Counted from the stretch's first letter, positions 1 to 5,569 are shown. The stretch is DNA of 6,575 bases from Oscillospiraceae bacterium (GCA_017557265.1 JAFZAM010000155.1:1-6575); one strand, 5' to 3'. Notes: generated by a model from the sequence alone, not told the origin. A program made the numbers and translations.

Positions 1-750
1 CGTCTGGAACCAGACCTCGAGCCTGCGCGCGAGCGCCTGCCCGTCCGCGAGGGCGCGTATCGGGTCGACGCCGCAGACCTCGCCGCCCATGAAGACTTTT
101 TCACGCGAGGTCGCGAGCGTCTCCGCGTCCCACGAGCCCGCGAGACCGAAATCGTTCCCGCCCCGGCCCGTCGCAAGGTATACCGCGTCGAAGCCGGCGA
201 GCTCGTCGAGGGAGGCTATCTCCCGTCCGAAGACGCGCTCGAGCTCGACGCCGGAGAACTGAAAGGCGATATCCGCCTCGATCTCGGCGAAATCGTCCCT
301 CGCACGCAGGGAGCCGCCCCAGCCCTCGTCCTTTTCAAAGAGTGTGACGCGGTATTTTTTCAGCGCGAGGCTCAGCGCGCAGGCGAGCCCCGCCGGGCCC
401 GCGCCGACGACGGCGACGCGCTCGGTCTTCGGCGGTATCGTATAGCGCTCGGGACGGGCGTTTTTGACGTATTTGACGCACGCCTCCTCGAGAGCCCCCA
501 TGTCTATGGGCTCGTCGCCGAGGTCGGCGCGCTGGCACCGCCCGAGGCAGGGCCGCGGGCAGAGCCTGCTCACCATGACGGGGAAGAGGACCGCCCCGCG
601 GTAGGTCTTGTACGCCGCGGACCAGCGGCCCTTGGCGATATTCGAAAGAAGCTGTCTGACGTCCATGCGGAACGGGCAGGCGAGCGAGCACGTCGCGGGC
701 TCGCCGCTAAAACATTTTTCCGTATAGGCGGTTATCTCCTCAAGCTTCAT
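1..750 (-). CDS. Fe-S flavoprotein oxidoreductase, DPD/GltD-like (3' end beyond window)
   Basis: Only the first 250 residues are inside the window. The N-terminus resembles the iron-sulfur domain of dihydropyrimidine dehydrogenase and the glutamate synthase small subunit: C13, C21-x3-C25-P, then C64-x3-C68-x3-C72, followed by PIDMGALEEA at 81-90. An FAD-binding Rossmann motif, VAVVGAGPAGLA, lies at 112-123, with the acidic end of beta-2 at E139. YLATG at 191-195 closes the first FAD half. FMGGEVCGVDP at 220-230, followed by ALADGQ at 233-238, looks like the second FAD half, reached without the roughly 120-residue NAD(P)-binding insertion usual in this family. The ATG start (748-750) is supported by AAGGAG six bases upstream. 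It lies 78 bases downstream of the Mop-type gene on the same strand and probably shares its transcript, so it may carry electrons from that enzyme (inference). Its substrate and electron acceptor are unknown; the missing C-terminus could still hold other domains. Confidence 0.85.
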   Translation of the reverse strand, partial: MKLEEITAYTEKCFSGEPATCSLACPFRMDVRQLLSNIAKGRWSAAYKTYRGAVLFPVMVSRLCPRPCLGRCQRADLGDEPIDMGALEEACVKYVKNARPERYTIPPKTERVAVVGAGPAGLACALSLALKKYRVTLFEKDEGWGGSLRARDDFAEIEADIAFQFSGVELERVFGREIASLDELAGFDAVYLATGRGGNDFGLAGSWDAETLATSREKVFMGGEVCGVDPIRALADGQALARRLEVWFQT

Positions 751-756
751 CGTTTT

Positions 757-762
757 CTCCTT
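757..762 (-). promoter_or_regulatory. Ribosome binding site of the Fe-S flavoprotein gene
   Basis: Read on the minus strand this is AAGGAG, six bases before the ATG at 748-750. It fixes the start of the flavoprotein gene. Confidence 0.8.
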
Positions 763-778
763 AAAAGGTCATTATGCC

Positions 779-816
779 GATATCGGGGACGGGCATTGCG
801 CGCCGCCCCCGATATC
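779..816 (-). repeat. Intercistronic inverted repeat (RNA stem-loop)
   Basis: GATATCGGGG at 779-788 is a perfect 10-base inverted match to CCCCGATATC at 807-816, with an 18-base GC-rich loop. It sits in the 78-base gap between the Mop-type gene and the flavoprotein gene. No U-run follows directly in the direction of transcription; the nearest is UUUU about 12 bases on, just before the ribosome binding site. It is therefore more likely an mRNA-stabilising, processing or attenuating hairpin than a full terminator. The function is inferred. Confidence 0.6.
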
Positions 817-828
817 TCTCGGATAACG

Positions 829-3663
829 TCAGATGGGATTTGCCTTGATATACTCGAGCTCGTCGTCGAGCTCGGAGCCGAGGAAGTAGGGCTCGGGAGT
901 GAGGTCCTCGCCCCTCTGCAGCTTCTCCCAGCCGGCCTTGACCTTGTCCGGCGTGGCGGGGAGCGCGTAGACGCGGACGCCGCAGGCGTTGTTGATGGCG
1001 TTGATGACGGCCATGTGGCCGGAGCTCTGGAAGCACTCCGAGCAGCCGGAGGAGCCCTGCGGGCCTCTCGGCCTCGGGGTCTCGAGGAAGAGGACGTTGA
1101 AGTCGTCGGGAATGACGTCGATGGTGGGGATGCCGCTTCCGACGATCGTGTCGTACTTCGGGGTCTGCTCGTAGTTCTCGCTGAGCGCGAAGCCTATCGA
1201 GTGGCTGAGGCCGCCGAACGCCTGACCCTCGACGGAGAGCATGTTGCCGACGACGCCGACGTCGCAGGCCGTCGTATACTTGAGGACCTTCGTCTTGCCG
1301 GTGTTGACGTCGACCTCGACGAGGCAGGTGTTGACGCCGTACATGAACTCGGCGTCCTTGTCGCCCATACCGGTATTGGGATCGAGTCCCGGCGGGATGC
1401 CGAGGTTGGCCTGGTCGTAGTGGCCGATATACTTGGTCGGGATGCCCTCGGCGACCATCTCGTCGTAGGTGCGCCACGTCCCGTCGGGCTTGCGCATGGC
1501 ATCCATGAGCTTGTTCGCGCCGTCGATGATGGCGTTGCCGGTCATGTAGTGCTGGCGGGAGGCCGCGGACTGGCCGGAGTCGGGGCACTTGGGCCAGTCG
1601 CTCTGGACGAGGCGTATCTGGCTGGCCTTGATGCCCATGGGCTCGAGCGCCTTGACCGTGTGGACGATGGCGCCGATGTCGCCGCCCTGGCCCATGTCCT
1701 CCCAGGTGTTGTAGTTGGTGATCGTGCCGTCGGGATTGAGCTCGAGGGCTATCTCGCACTGGTCGAACATGCCTATCGTGCAGAGGAAGCCGCCGAGGCT
1801 TATGCCGACGCCGACGTGCCTGCCCTCGGCCCTGCCCTGCTCGGCGAGCTTCTTGTACTCGTCGTAATAGGGCTTTATCATCTCGAGGAGCTTCGGATAC
1901 GGATAGGCCTTGTAGGGCATGCTGTTGATGGTCTTGTCGCCCTCGCGCGCGGCGTTTTTATAGCGGAACTCCCAGGGATCGATGCCGGCCTTCTCGGCGA
2001 GCATGTCGATGAGCGCCTCGGTCGTCGTGTATATCTGCGGGGAGCCGAAGCCGCGGTAGGCGGTATTGAAGGCCTGGTTGGTGGAGACGCCTCTGACGAG
2101 TCCCTTGAAGTTGGGGATGTTGTAGCCGTGGAAGCCGACGGAGACGAGATTGTTGAATATCTTGCCGGCGACGACGCCGTAGGCGCCGTGGTCGAGGCCG
2201 CAGTCATATTCGCCGGCGACTATCATGCCGTTCTCGTCGCAGGCGAGCTTGCCGTTGGTGTAGGTCGCCGAGCGCTTGCCGGTGATGTGGTTGAACTCCG
2301 CGTAGCTGAGTGTCAGCGAGCAGGGGCGCTGCAGCAGCAGGACCGCCATCGCGACGATGCAGTAGGTGTTGCCGCTTATCGAATAGCCGAAGGAGCCGCC
2401 GACGGGGTTGAGGATGACGCGGATGTTGTCCTTCGGATAGTTGAGCGCCATCGCCAGCAGGTCGACCGTCTCCATGATGGCCTGCGACTTGCACTGGATG
2501 GTGAGCTTGCCGTCGGAGCCTATATAGCCGAGAACGGTGTCGGGCTCGAGCGGGAGGTGCGGCTCATGCTGGGAGTGGAAGCTGCCCTCGACCTCGTAGG
2601 CCGCGTCGTAGAGCAGGTCCTCGGGGTCCTCGCCCTTGAAGACGGGCTGCTCCATGTAGAAGTTCGGGTTGTCGTCGAAGAGCTGGACGGCGTTGGGCGC
2701 GACGGCCTCGGGCAGCGTCGCGTAGACCGGCAGCGGATCGAGGTGCTGCTTGACGAGCTTCGCGGCGGCTCTGGCGTGCTCGCGCGTGTCGGCCGCGACG
2801 AGAGCGACGACGTCGCCCTTGCGGCAGACCTTCTTGCCCGCGATTATCGGGAACGGCGTTATGCCGCTGCCCTTCTGGCGGGGCACGATGGCGGGAGCCT
2901 CCATGTTGTTCTCGCCCGGGACGTCCTTGGCCGTGAAGACGCGGATGACGCCGGGGGCCTTCTCCGCCTCGGAGACGTCGATGTCGATGATGTTGGCGTG
3001 GAGCGCGTCGGAGAGGACGACCGCCAGATGGACGAGCCCGTCGGGCATCTTCTGGGCGACGTCGTCGCCGTAGTCCATGAGGCCGGTGACCTTCGCCACG
3101 CCCGAGGGACGCGGATGACGGGAGCCGTATATCTCCGTCTCGCCCTCGAAGTCGTAGGTGATGTCCTTCATCGTCTTCTCGCCGCGCATGACGGCGGCGG
3201 CGGCCATGACCGCGTCGACGATGGGCTTATAGCCGGTGCAGCGGCAGAGGTTGCGGTGCACGCGGAACCACTCGCGGACCTCCTCGCGCGTCGGGGAGGG
3301 GTTTTCGTTCAGAAGTCCCAGCGCGGAGATTATAAAGCCGGGGGAGCAGAAGCCGCACTGGACGCCGCCGTAGGTTATCCAGGCCTGCTGCAGGGGATGG
3401 AGGTGCTGCGGAGAGCCGACGCCCTCGATGGTCGTGATCTCGGAGTAGTCCTCGACGCTGCTCATCTTCTTCGTGCAGGAGCGTATTACCTTCCCGTTGA
3501 AGAGGACGGAGCACGCGCCGCACACGCCGATGCCGCAGCCGACCTTCGTGCCGGTCAGACCGAGACGGCGGATGACGACGGCCAGCGTATCCTTCTCGGG
3601 ATCGCAGACGACGTAACGCTCGACTCCGTTGATGACCAGCGTCTTGCGAATGAGCTGATTCAA
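829..3663 (-). CDS. Molybdenum hydroxylase, Mop-type aldehyde oxidoreductase family (2Fe-2S domains fused to Moco domains)
   Basis: A 944-residue xanthine oxidase-family protein that matches Desulfovibrio gigas aldehyde oxidoreductase (Mop, 907 residues) nearly end to end, as compared with my memory of that sequence. A plant-type 2Fe-2S domain has C43, C48, C51 and C63; the second 2Fe-2S domain has C103, C106, C140 and C142 (QCGFCSPGF, CRCTGY). The hammerhead and molybdopterin-binding domains run from about 185 to 905, with GGSFGY (422-427), AYRGFGSPQ (535-543), GQGGDIG (658-664) and SRQ (702-704). The catalytic glutamate is E876 in GSSGCSECFQ. There is no FAD domain, unlike xanthine dehydrogenase. 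It should be cytoplasmic, hydroxylating an aldehyde or heterocycle with water and passing electrons through the two clusters. The start is TTG, preceded by AAGGTGG seven bases away; the next in-frame Met is residue 67, inside the 2Fe-2S domain. The C-terminus is about 35 residues longer than Mop. Substrate unknown. Confidence 0.93.
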   Translation of the reverse strand: MNQLIRKTLVINGVERYVVCDPEKDTLAVVIRRLGLTGTKVGCGIGVCGACSVLFNGKVIRSCTKKMSSVEDYSEITTIEGVGSPQHLHPLQQAWITYGGVQCGFCSPGFIISALGLLNENPSPTREEVREWFRVHRNLCRCTGYKPIVDAVMAAAAVMRGEKTMKDITYDFEGETEIYGSRHPRPSGVAKVTGLMDYGDDVAQKMPDGLVHLAVVLSDALHANIIDIDVSEAEKAPGVIRVFTAKDVPGENNMEAPAIVPRQKGSGITPFPIIAGKKVCRKGDVVALVAADTREHARAAAKLVKQHLDPLPVYATLPEAVAPNAVQLFDDNPNFYMEQPVFKGEDPEDLLYDAAYEVEGSFHSQHEPHLPLEPDTVLGYIGSDGKLTIQCKSQAIMETVDLLAMALNYPKDNIRVILNPVGGSFGYSISGNTYCIVAMAVLLLQRPCSLTLSYAEFNHITGKRSATYTNGKLACDENGMIVAGEYDCGLDHGAYGVVAGKIFNNLVSVGFHGYNIPNFKGLVRGVSTNQAFNTAYRGFGSPQIYTTTEALIDMLAEKAGIDPWEFRYKNAAREGDKTINSMPYKAYPYPKLLEMIKPYYDEYKKLAEQGRAEGRHVGVGISLGGFLCTIGMFDQCEIALELNPDGTITNYNTWEDMGQGGDIGAIVHTVKALEPMGIKASQIRLVQSDWPKCPDSGQSAASRQHYMTGNAIIDGANKLMDAMRKPDGTWRTYDEMVAEGIPTKYIGHYDQANLGIPPGLDPNTGMGDKDAEFMYGVNTCLVEVDVNTGKTKVLKYTTACDVGVVGNMLSVEGQAFGGLSHSIGFALSENYEQTPKYDTIVGSGIPTIDVIPDDFNVLFLETPRPRGPQGSSGCSECFQSSGHMAVINAINNACGVRVYALPATPDKVKAGWEKLQRGEDLTPEPYFLGSELDDELEYIKANPI

Positions 3664-3670
3664 TTATATC

Positions 3671-3677
3671 CCACCTT
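3671..3677 (-). promoter_or_regulatory. Ribosome binding site supporting a TTG start
   Basis: AAGGTGG on the minus strand, seven bases before the TTG at 3661-3663. It decides the start of the Mop-type gene, which has no usable ATG near the N-terminus. Confidence 0.7.
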
Positions 3678-3698
3678 CGATATTATTGTCGTATATCG
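3678..3698 (-). repeat. Inverted repeat next to the predicted transcription start
   Basis: CGATAT at 3678-3683 and ATATCG at 3693-3698 form a 6-base inverted repeat with a 9-base spacer. It lies just downstream of the predicted -10 and directly upstream of the ribosome binding site. It could be an operator or a leader hairpin affecting translation; neither is proven. Confidence 0.4.
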
Positions 3699-3705
3699 TT
3701 TCTCT

Positions 3706-3734
3706 ATTTTAACATATAAAGGCGAAAAACACAA
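3706..3734 (-). promoter_or_regulatory. Probable promoter of the Mop-type gene
   Basis: On the minus strand: TTGTGT (3734-3729), a 17-base spacer, and TAAAAT (3711-3706) preceded by TGT, an extended -10. The -10 matches TATAAT at 5 of 6 positions; the -35 matches TTGACA at only 3. The 78-base gap is strikingly AT-rich for this GC-rich window. The predicted start of transcription is near 3699, giving a leader of about 35 bases. It would let the Mop-type and flavoprotein genes be expressed apart from the upstream genes, though no terminator blocks read-through from the FAH gene. Confidence 0.5.
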
Positions 3735-3741
3735 TCGCAAA

Positions 3742-4566
3742 TTAGACGAGAACGTTGGTCAGAGTGCCTATTCCGTCTATCGTGACGCTGACCTCGTCGC
3801 CCTTCTTCATCCAGACGCGCGTGCCCTTCGGCTTGCCGAGGATGACGCCGGACGGAGTGCCCGTGAAAATGAGGTCTCCGGGGGCGAGGCGCGTGAATTT
3901 CGAGACGTAGCTGACGAGCTCGGCGCAGTTAAAGATCATGCCGCTCGTGAAGTCGTCCTGCACGAGCTCGCCGTTTAGCCGGCAGGTGATGCGGTGGTCC
4001 TCGCCGGGGTCGAACTCGTCCGCCGTGACGACGTAGGGGCCCGCCGGGGCGAAGCCCGCGAAGGTCTTGCCGATGAGCCACTGCGTCGAGCGCAGCTGGG
4101 CGTCGCGCGCGGAGAGGTCGTTGCCGCAGGTGTAGCCGAAGATATAGTCCTTCGCCTCATCTACGGAGACGGAGTCGGCCCAGCGGCCTATGACGATGAC
4201 GAGCTCGGCCTCGTAGTCGAAGCAGCGCGCGTTTCTCGGCAGCATGACCGCGCCGCCCGCGGGGGAGAGCGCGTCGTTGAACTTAGAGAAGATGACGGGC
4301 TCCTTCGGCGGCTCGCCGCCCGTCTCCTCGGCGTGCTTTTTGTAGTTGAGACCTATGCAGACTATTTTCGCGGGCTCGGTGACGTTGGCGAACATGAGTC
4401 CTTCCGGGTCGAGGCACGGACCGTCCGGCACGGCGGGGAACGCGCCCTCCTCGATGATGTCCCCGAGCGAGCCGCGGTAACCCGCCGCCGTGAGGTCGCG
4501 GACGCCGTATTCGGTCAGCACGCCCGTGTGGACGCGGCCGTTTACGAAGAAATTGCAGAGCTTCAT
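3742..4566 (-). CDS. Fumarylacetoacetate hydrolase (FAH) family protein
   Basis: A 274-residue protein of the FAH family, whose members hydrolyse or isomerise 2-oxo and beta-diketo acids (acylpyruvase, 2-hydroxyhepta-2,4-diene-1,7-dioate isomerase, oxaloacetate tautomerase/decarboxylase). The length is close to normal for single-domain members, with a short N-terminal domain (about 1-60) before the catalytic barrel. Visible hallmarks are IGLNYKKHAEE (71-81) with the H78/E81 pair; YEAELVIVIG (118-127) giving metal ligands E119 and E121; GNDLSARD (148-155) giving D150; GKTFAGFAPAGP (166-177) with K168; and GDLIFTGTPSGV (230-241). A Mg2+ or Mn2+ cofactor is expected. ATG start with GGAGGTGG just upstream. 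It lies 63 bases after the HATPase gene and 78 bases before the Mop-type gene, so it probably acts on an intermediate of the same route (inference). The exact reaction cannot be read from sequence, because family members with these motifs differ widely in substrate. Confidence 0.93.
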   Translation of the reverse strand: MKLCNFFVNGRVHTGVLTEYGVRDLTAAGYRGSLGDIIEEGAFPAVPDGPCLDPEGLMFANVTEPAKIVCIGLNYKKHAEETGGEPPKEPVIFSKFNDALSPAGGAVMLPRNARCFDYEAELVIVIGRWADSVSVDEAKDYIFGYTCGNDLSARDAQLRSTQWLIGKTFAGFAPAGPYVVTADEFDPGEDHRITCRLNGELVQDDFTSGMIFNCAELVSYVSKFTRLAPGDLIFTGTPSGVILGKPKGTRVWMKKGDEVSVTIDGIGTLTNVLV

Positions 4567-4570
4567 TTTT

Positions 4571-4578
4571 CCACCTCC
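4571..4578 (-). promoter_or_regulatory. Ribosome binding site of the FAH-family gene
   Basis: GGAGGTGG on the minus strand, four bases before the ATG at 4564-4566 (six bases if only GGAGGT is counted). It supports the chosen start. Confidence 0.8.
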
Positions 4579-4590
4579 GAAAATGCGCGT

Positions 4591-4619
4591 CCGCCCCGCG
4601 TCTGGCGCGGAGCGGGCGG
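4591..4619 (-). repeat. GC-rich stem-loop between the HATPase and FAH genes
   Basis: CCGCC-CCGCG (4591-4600) pairs with CGCGG (4606-4610) and GGCGG (4615-4619), leaving a 4-base bulge and a 5-base loop. A short UUUU follows about seven bases later but runs straight into the FAH ribosome binding site. This looks like an intercistronic hairpin or weak attenuator rather than a terminator. Confidence 0.4.
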
Positions 4620-4623
4620 GAAG

Positions 4624-4645
4624 GCCGCCTCAGAGATAAGGCGGC
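4624..4645 (-). repeat. Stem-loop overlapping the HATPase stop codon
   Basis: GCCGCCT (4624-4630) and AGGCGGC (4639-4645) form a perfect 7-base stem with an 8-base loop. The TGA stop of the HATPase gene (4630-4632) lies partly in the stem. There is no U-tract, so termination is unlikely. Confidence 0.4.
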
Positions 4646-5367
4646 ATATAGCGTTTATAGTTGAGAACGGGGGAGAGGCCCGTGAGCAGTCTGCTCTGGG
4701 CAGAGGAGAGGTATTCCTCGCGGCCGGATTCGAGCTTGAGCACGCTCGAGCGGTCGGCGGGGATGACGACGGACGCGGTCGTTCCCTCCGGGGAGGACTC
4801 GACTGAGAGCGTCCCGCCGTGGAGCTTCGCCGCGTATTCGACGGAGGCGAGCCCGAGACCGGGGACGAGCTCCGCGTTCCCTTCGCCCGTGTCGGAGACG
4901 CGGAACGCGACCGTGTCGTCGGCGACTTCGAGCGCGAGCGTCACGGCGGAGCCGGGGGAGGAATGGCGCACGGCGTTGGAGAGCAGCTCAGTCAGCATGC
5001 GCTCTATCCTGACCGGGTCGAGCACGACGCGCTCGGAGGCGCGGTCGCATTCGAAGCGGACCTTCACGCCCGTGAAGTCGACGAGCGCGGATACCGAGTC
5101 CGCGAGGTCGGCGCACAGCCGCACGACGTCGACGGAGACGGCGTCGGGCTTTCCTGAGCCGTCGCGCATGGCGCCGAGGTCGCCGAGCTGCTCGGAGATG
5201 AGCTTGAGGCGGTACTGCCCGTGGCGCAGCACTGCGAGCGACTCGATGAGCGCGGGATCGTCGTCGGGAAGTCTGTCGCTCAAGAGCTCCGAGGCCGCGA
5301 AGGACGCGCCGAGCGTCTCGCGCAGGCTCTCGGCGAGCTTTTCAAGAAGCTTGGTATCGTCGGGCAC
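4630..5367 (-). CDS. Small histidine-kinase-like ATP-binding protein (HATPase_c)
   Basis: A 245-residue soluble protein with no membrane segment or recognisable sensor domain. Residues 1-75 look like a two-helix dimerisation region; 120-205 form a GHKL/HATPase_c domain with N box ELLSNAVRH (127-135), G1 box DTGEG (159-163), G2 box GLGL (170-173) and GGTLSVESSPEGT (184-196). In the first helix, ESLRETL (13-19) lies where kinases carry HELRTPL, so E13 seems to replace the phospho-accepting His. H49 in the second helix is the only other histidine in this region. I start it at the GTG 5365-5367, seven bases after AGGAGG; the ORF stays open 15 codons further, but that region contains the ribosome binding site. 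No response regulator is visible. It may regulate the downstream genes, act on a partner, or be an ATP-binding protein with another role; similar PAS-less kinases are, from memory, common in Oscillospiraceae. Confidence 0.82.
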   Translation of the reverse strand: MPDDTKLLEKLAESLRETLGASFAASELLSDRLPDDDPALIESLAVLRHGQYRLKLISEQLGDLGAMRDGSGKPDAVSVDVVRLCADLADSVSALVDFTGVKVRFECDRASERVVLDPVRIERMLTELLSNAVRHSSPGSAVTLALEVADDTVAFRVSDTGEGNAELVPGLGLASVEYAAKLHGGTLSVESSPEGTTASVVIPADRSSVLKLESGREEYLSSAQSRLLTGLSPVLNYKRYMPPYL

Positions 5368-5374
5368 GGACAGA

Positions 5375-5380
5375 CCTCCT
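5375..5380 (-). promoter_or_regulatory. Ribosome binding site fixing the GTG start of the HATPase gene
   Basis: A perfect AGGAGG on the minus strand, seven bases upstream of the GTG at 5365-5367. It lies inside the longer open frame that begins at a GTG at 5410-5412, which argues strongly for the shorter protein. Confidence 0.85.
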
Positions 5381-5456
5381 TTCGTGTAACCGATGATAAA
5401 ATCGCCGCACACATCTCGACGATCTGCGCACGTCGATTTGATCGGCGGTCACTCGT

Positions 5457-5476
5457 GTCGAATAATGTCGAAATAA
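5457..5476 (-). repeat. Short tandem direct repeat downstream of the HATPase promoter
   Basis: On the plus strand GTCGAATAAT (5457-5466) is followed at once by GTCGAAATAA (5467-5476), one helical turn apart. It sits just after the predicted transcription start, where a repressor could bind. Short and imperfect, so chance is possible. Confidence 0.35.
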
Positions 5477-5479
5477 CGC

Positions 5480-5494
5480 AATGATTGTATCATT
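5480..5494 (-). repeat. Palindrome over the -10 element (possible operator)
   Basis: AATGAT (5480-5485) and ATCATT (5489-5494) form a 6-base inverted repeat with a 3-base spacer. It covers the predicted -10 hexamer at 5484-5489, as an operator for a dimeric repressor might. No regulator is identified. Confidence 0.35.
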
Positions 5495-5512
5495 ATTCAT
5501 GCCCGGAAGCAA
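5484..5512 (-). promoter_or_regulatory. Probable promoter of the HATPase-FAH-Mop unit
   Basis: On the minus strand: TTGCTT (5512-5507), a 17-base spacer, and TACAAT (5489-5484) preceded by TGA, an extended -10. It lies in an AT-rich stretch directly after the terminators of the upstream gene. The predicted start is near 5477, leaving a leader of about 110 bases that contains a possible UCGACG/CGUCGA hairpin (5417-5437). Confidence 0.6.
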
Positions 5513-5523
5513 CCGATAATATG

Positions 5524-5569
5524 AAAAAAAGCCCCGCGCCATATATATTATCCCGCCGAGGCGCGGCGC
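5524..5569 (-). terminator. Rho-independent terminator (distal of two)
   Basis: In minus-strand RNA, GCGCCGCGCC (5569-5560) pairs with GGCGCGGGGC (5540-5531), nine of ten positions, with an AT-rich 19-base loop. A run of seven U (5530-5524) follows at once. This is the clearest terminator in the window and ends transcription from the DUF362 gene. Confidence 0.9.

Noticed and set aside
1..750. Calling this gene glutamate synthase small subunit (gltD) or the dihydropyrimidine dehydrogenase subunit
   Set aside because: The domain order is similar, but the spacing between FAD halves is far too short, one cluster cysteine is missing, and no gltB or DPD partner is adjacent.
751..828. A terminator between the Mop-type and flavoprotein genes
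   Set aside because: The hairpin is strong but no U-run follows it directly, and the nearest short U-run abuts the next ribosome binding site.
761..1759. A 332-codon minus-strand frame inside the Mop-type gene
   Set aside because: Arg/His-rich out-of-frame shadow; the true frame carries conserved Moco motifs across the same bases.
2328..2342. CTGCAGCAGCAG trinucleotide repeat
   Set aside because: It is ordinary coding sequence for LLLQ in the Mop-type gene.
829..3663. Calling this gene xanthine dehydrogenase
   Set aside because: There is no FAD domain in it or beside it, and the order and near end-to-end match fit the Mop aldehyde oxidoreductase type. The actual substrate remains open.
796..3978. 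A 1060-codon stop-free frame on the plus strand, opposite the Mop-type and FAH genes
   Set aside because: It is a mirror of GC-rich codon use on the other strand. The protein is low in complexity (Val, Asp, Glu, Gly, Leu, Arg), shows no family motifs, and crosses two well-supported genes and their gap.
4661..5389. A 242-codon plus-strand frame opposite the HATPase gene
   Set aside because: Ser/Thr-rich antisense shadow with no motifs; the minus strand has a full set of HATPase boxes.
5541..5550. AT-repeat ATATATATTA as a promoter element
   Set aside because: It forms the loop of the distal terminator, and no well-spaced -35 accompanies it.
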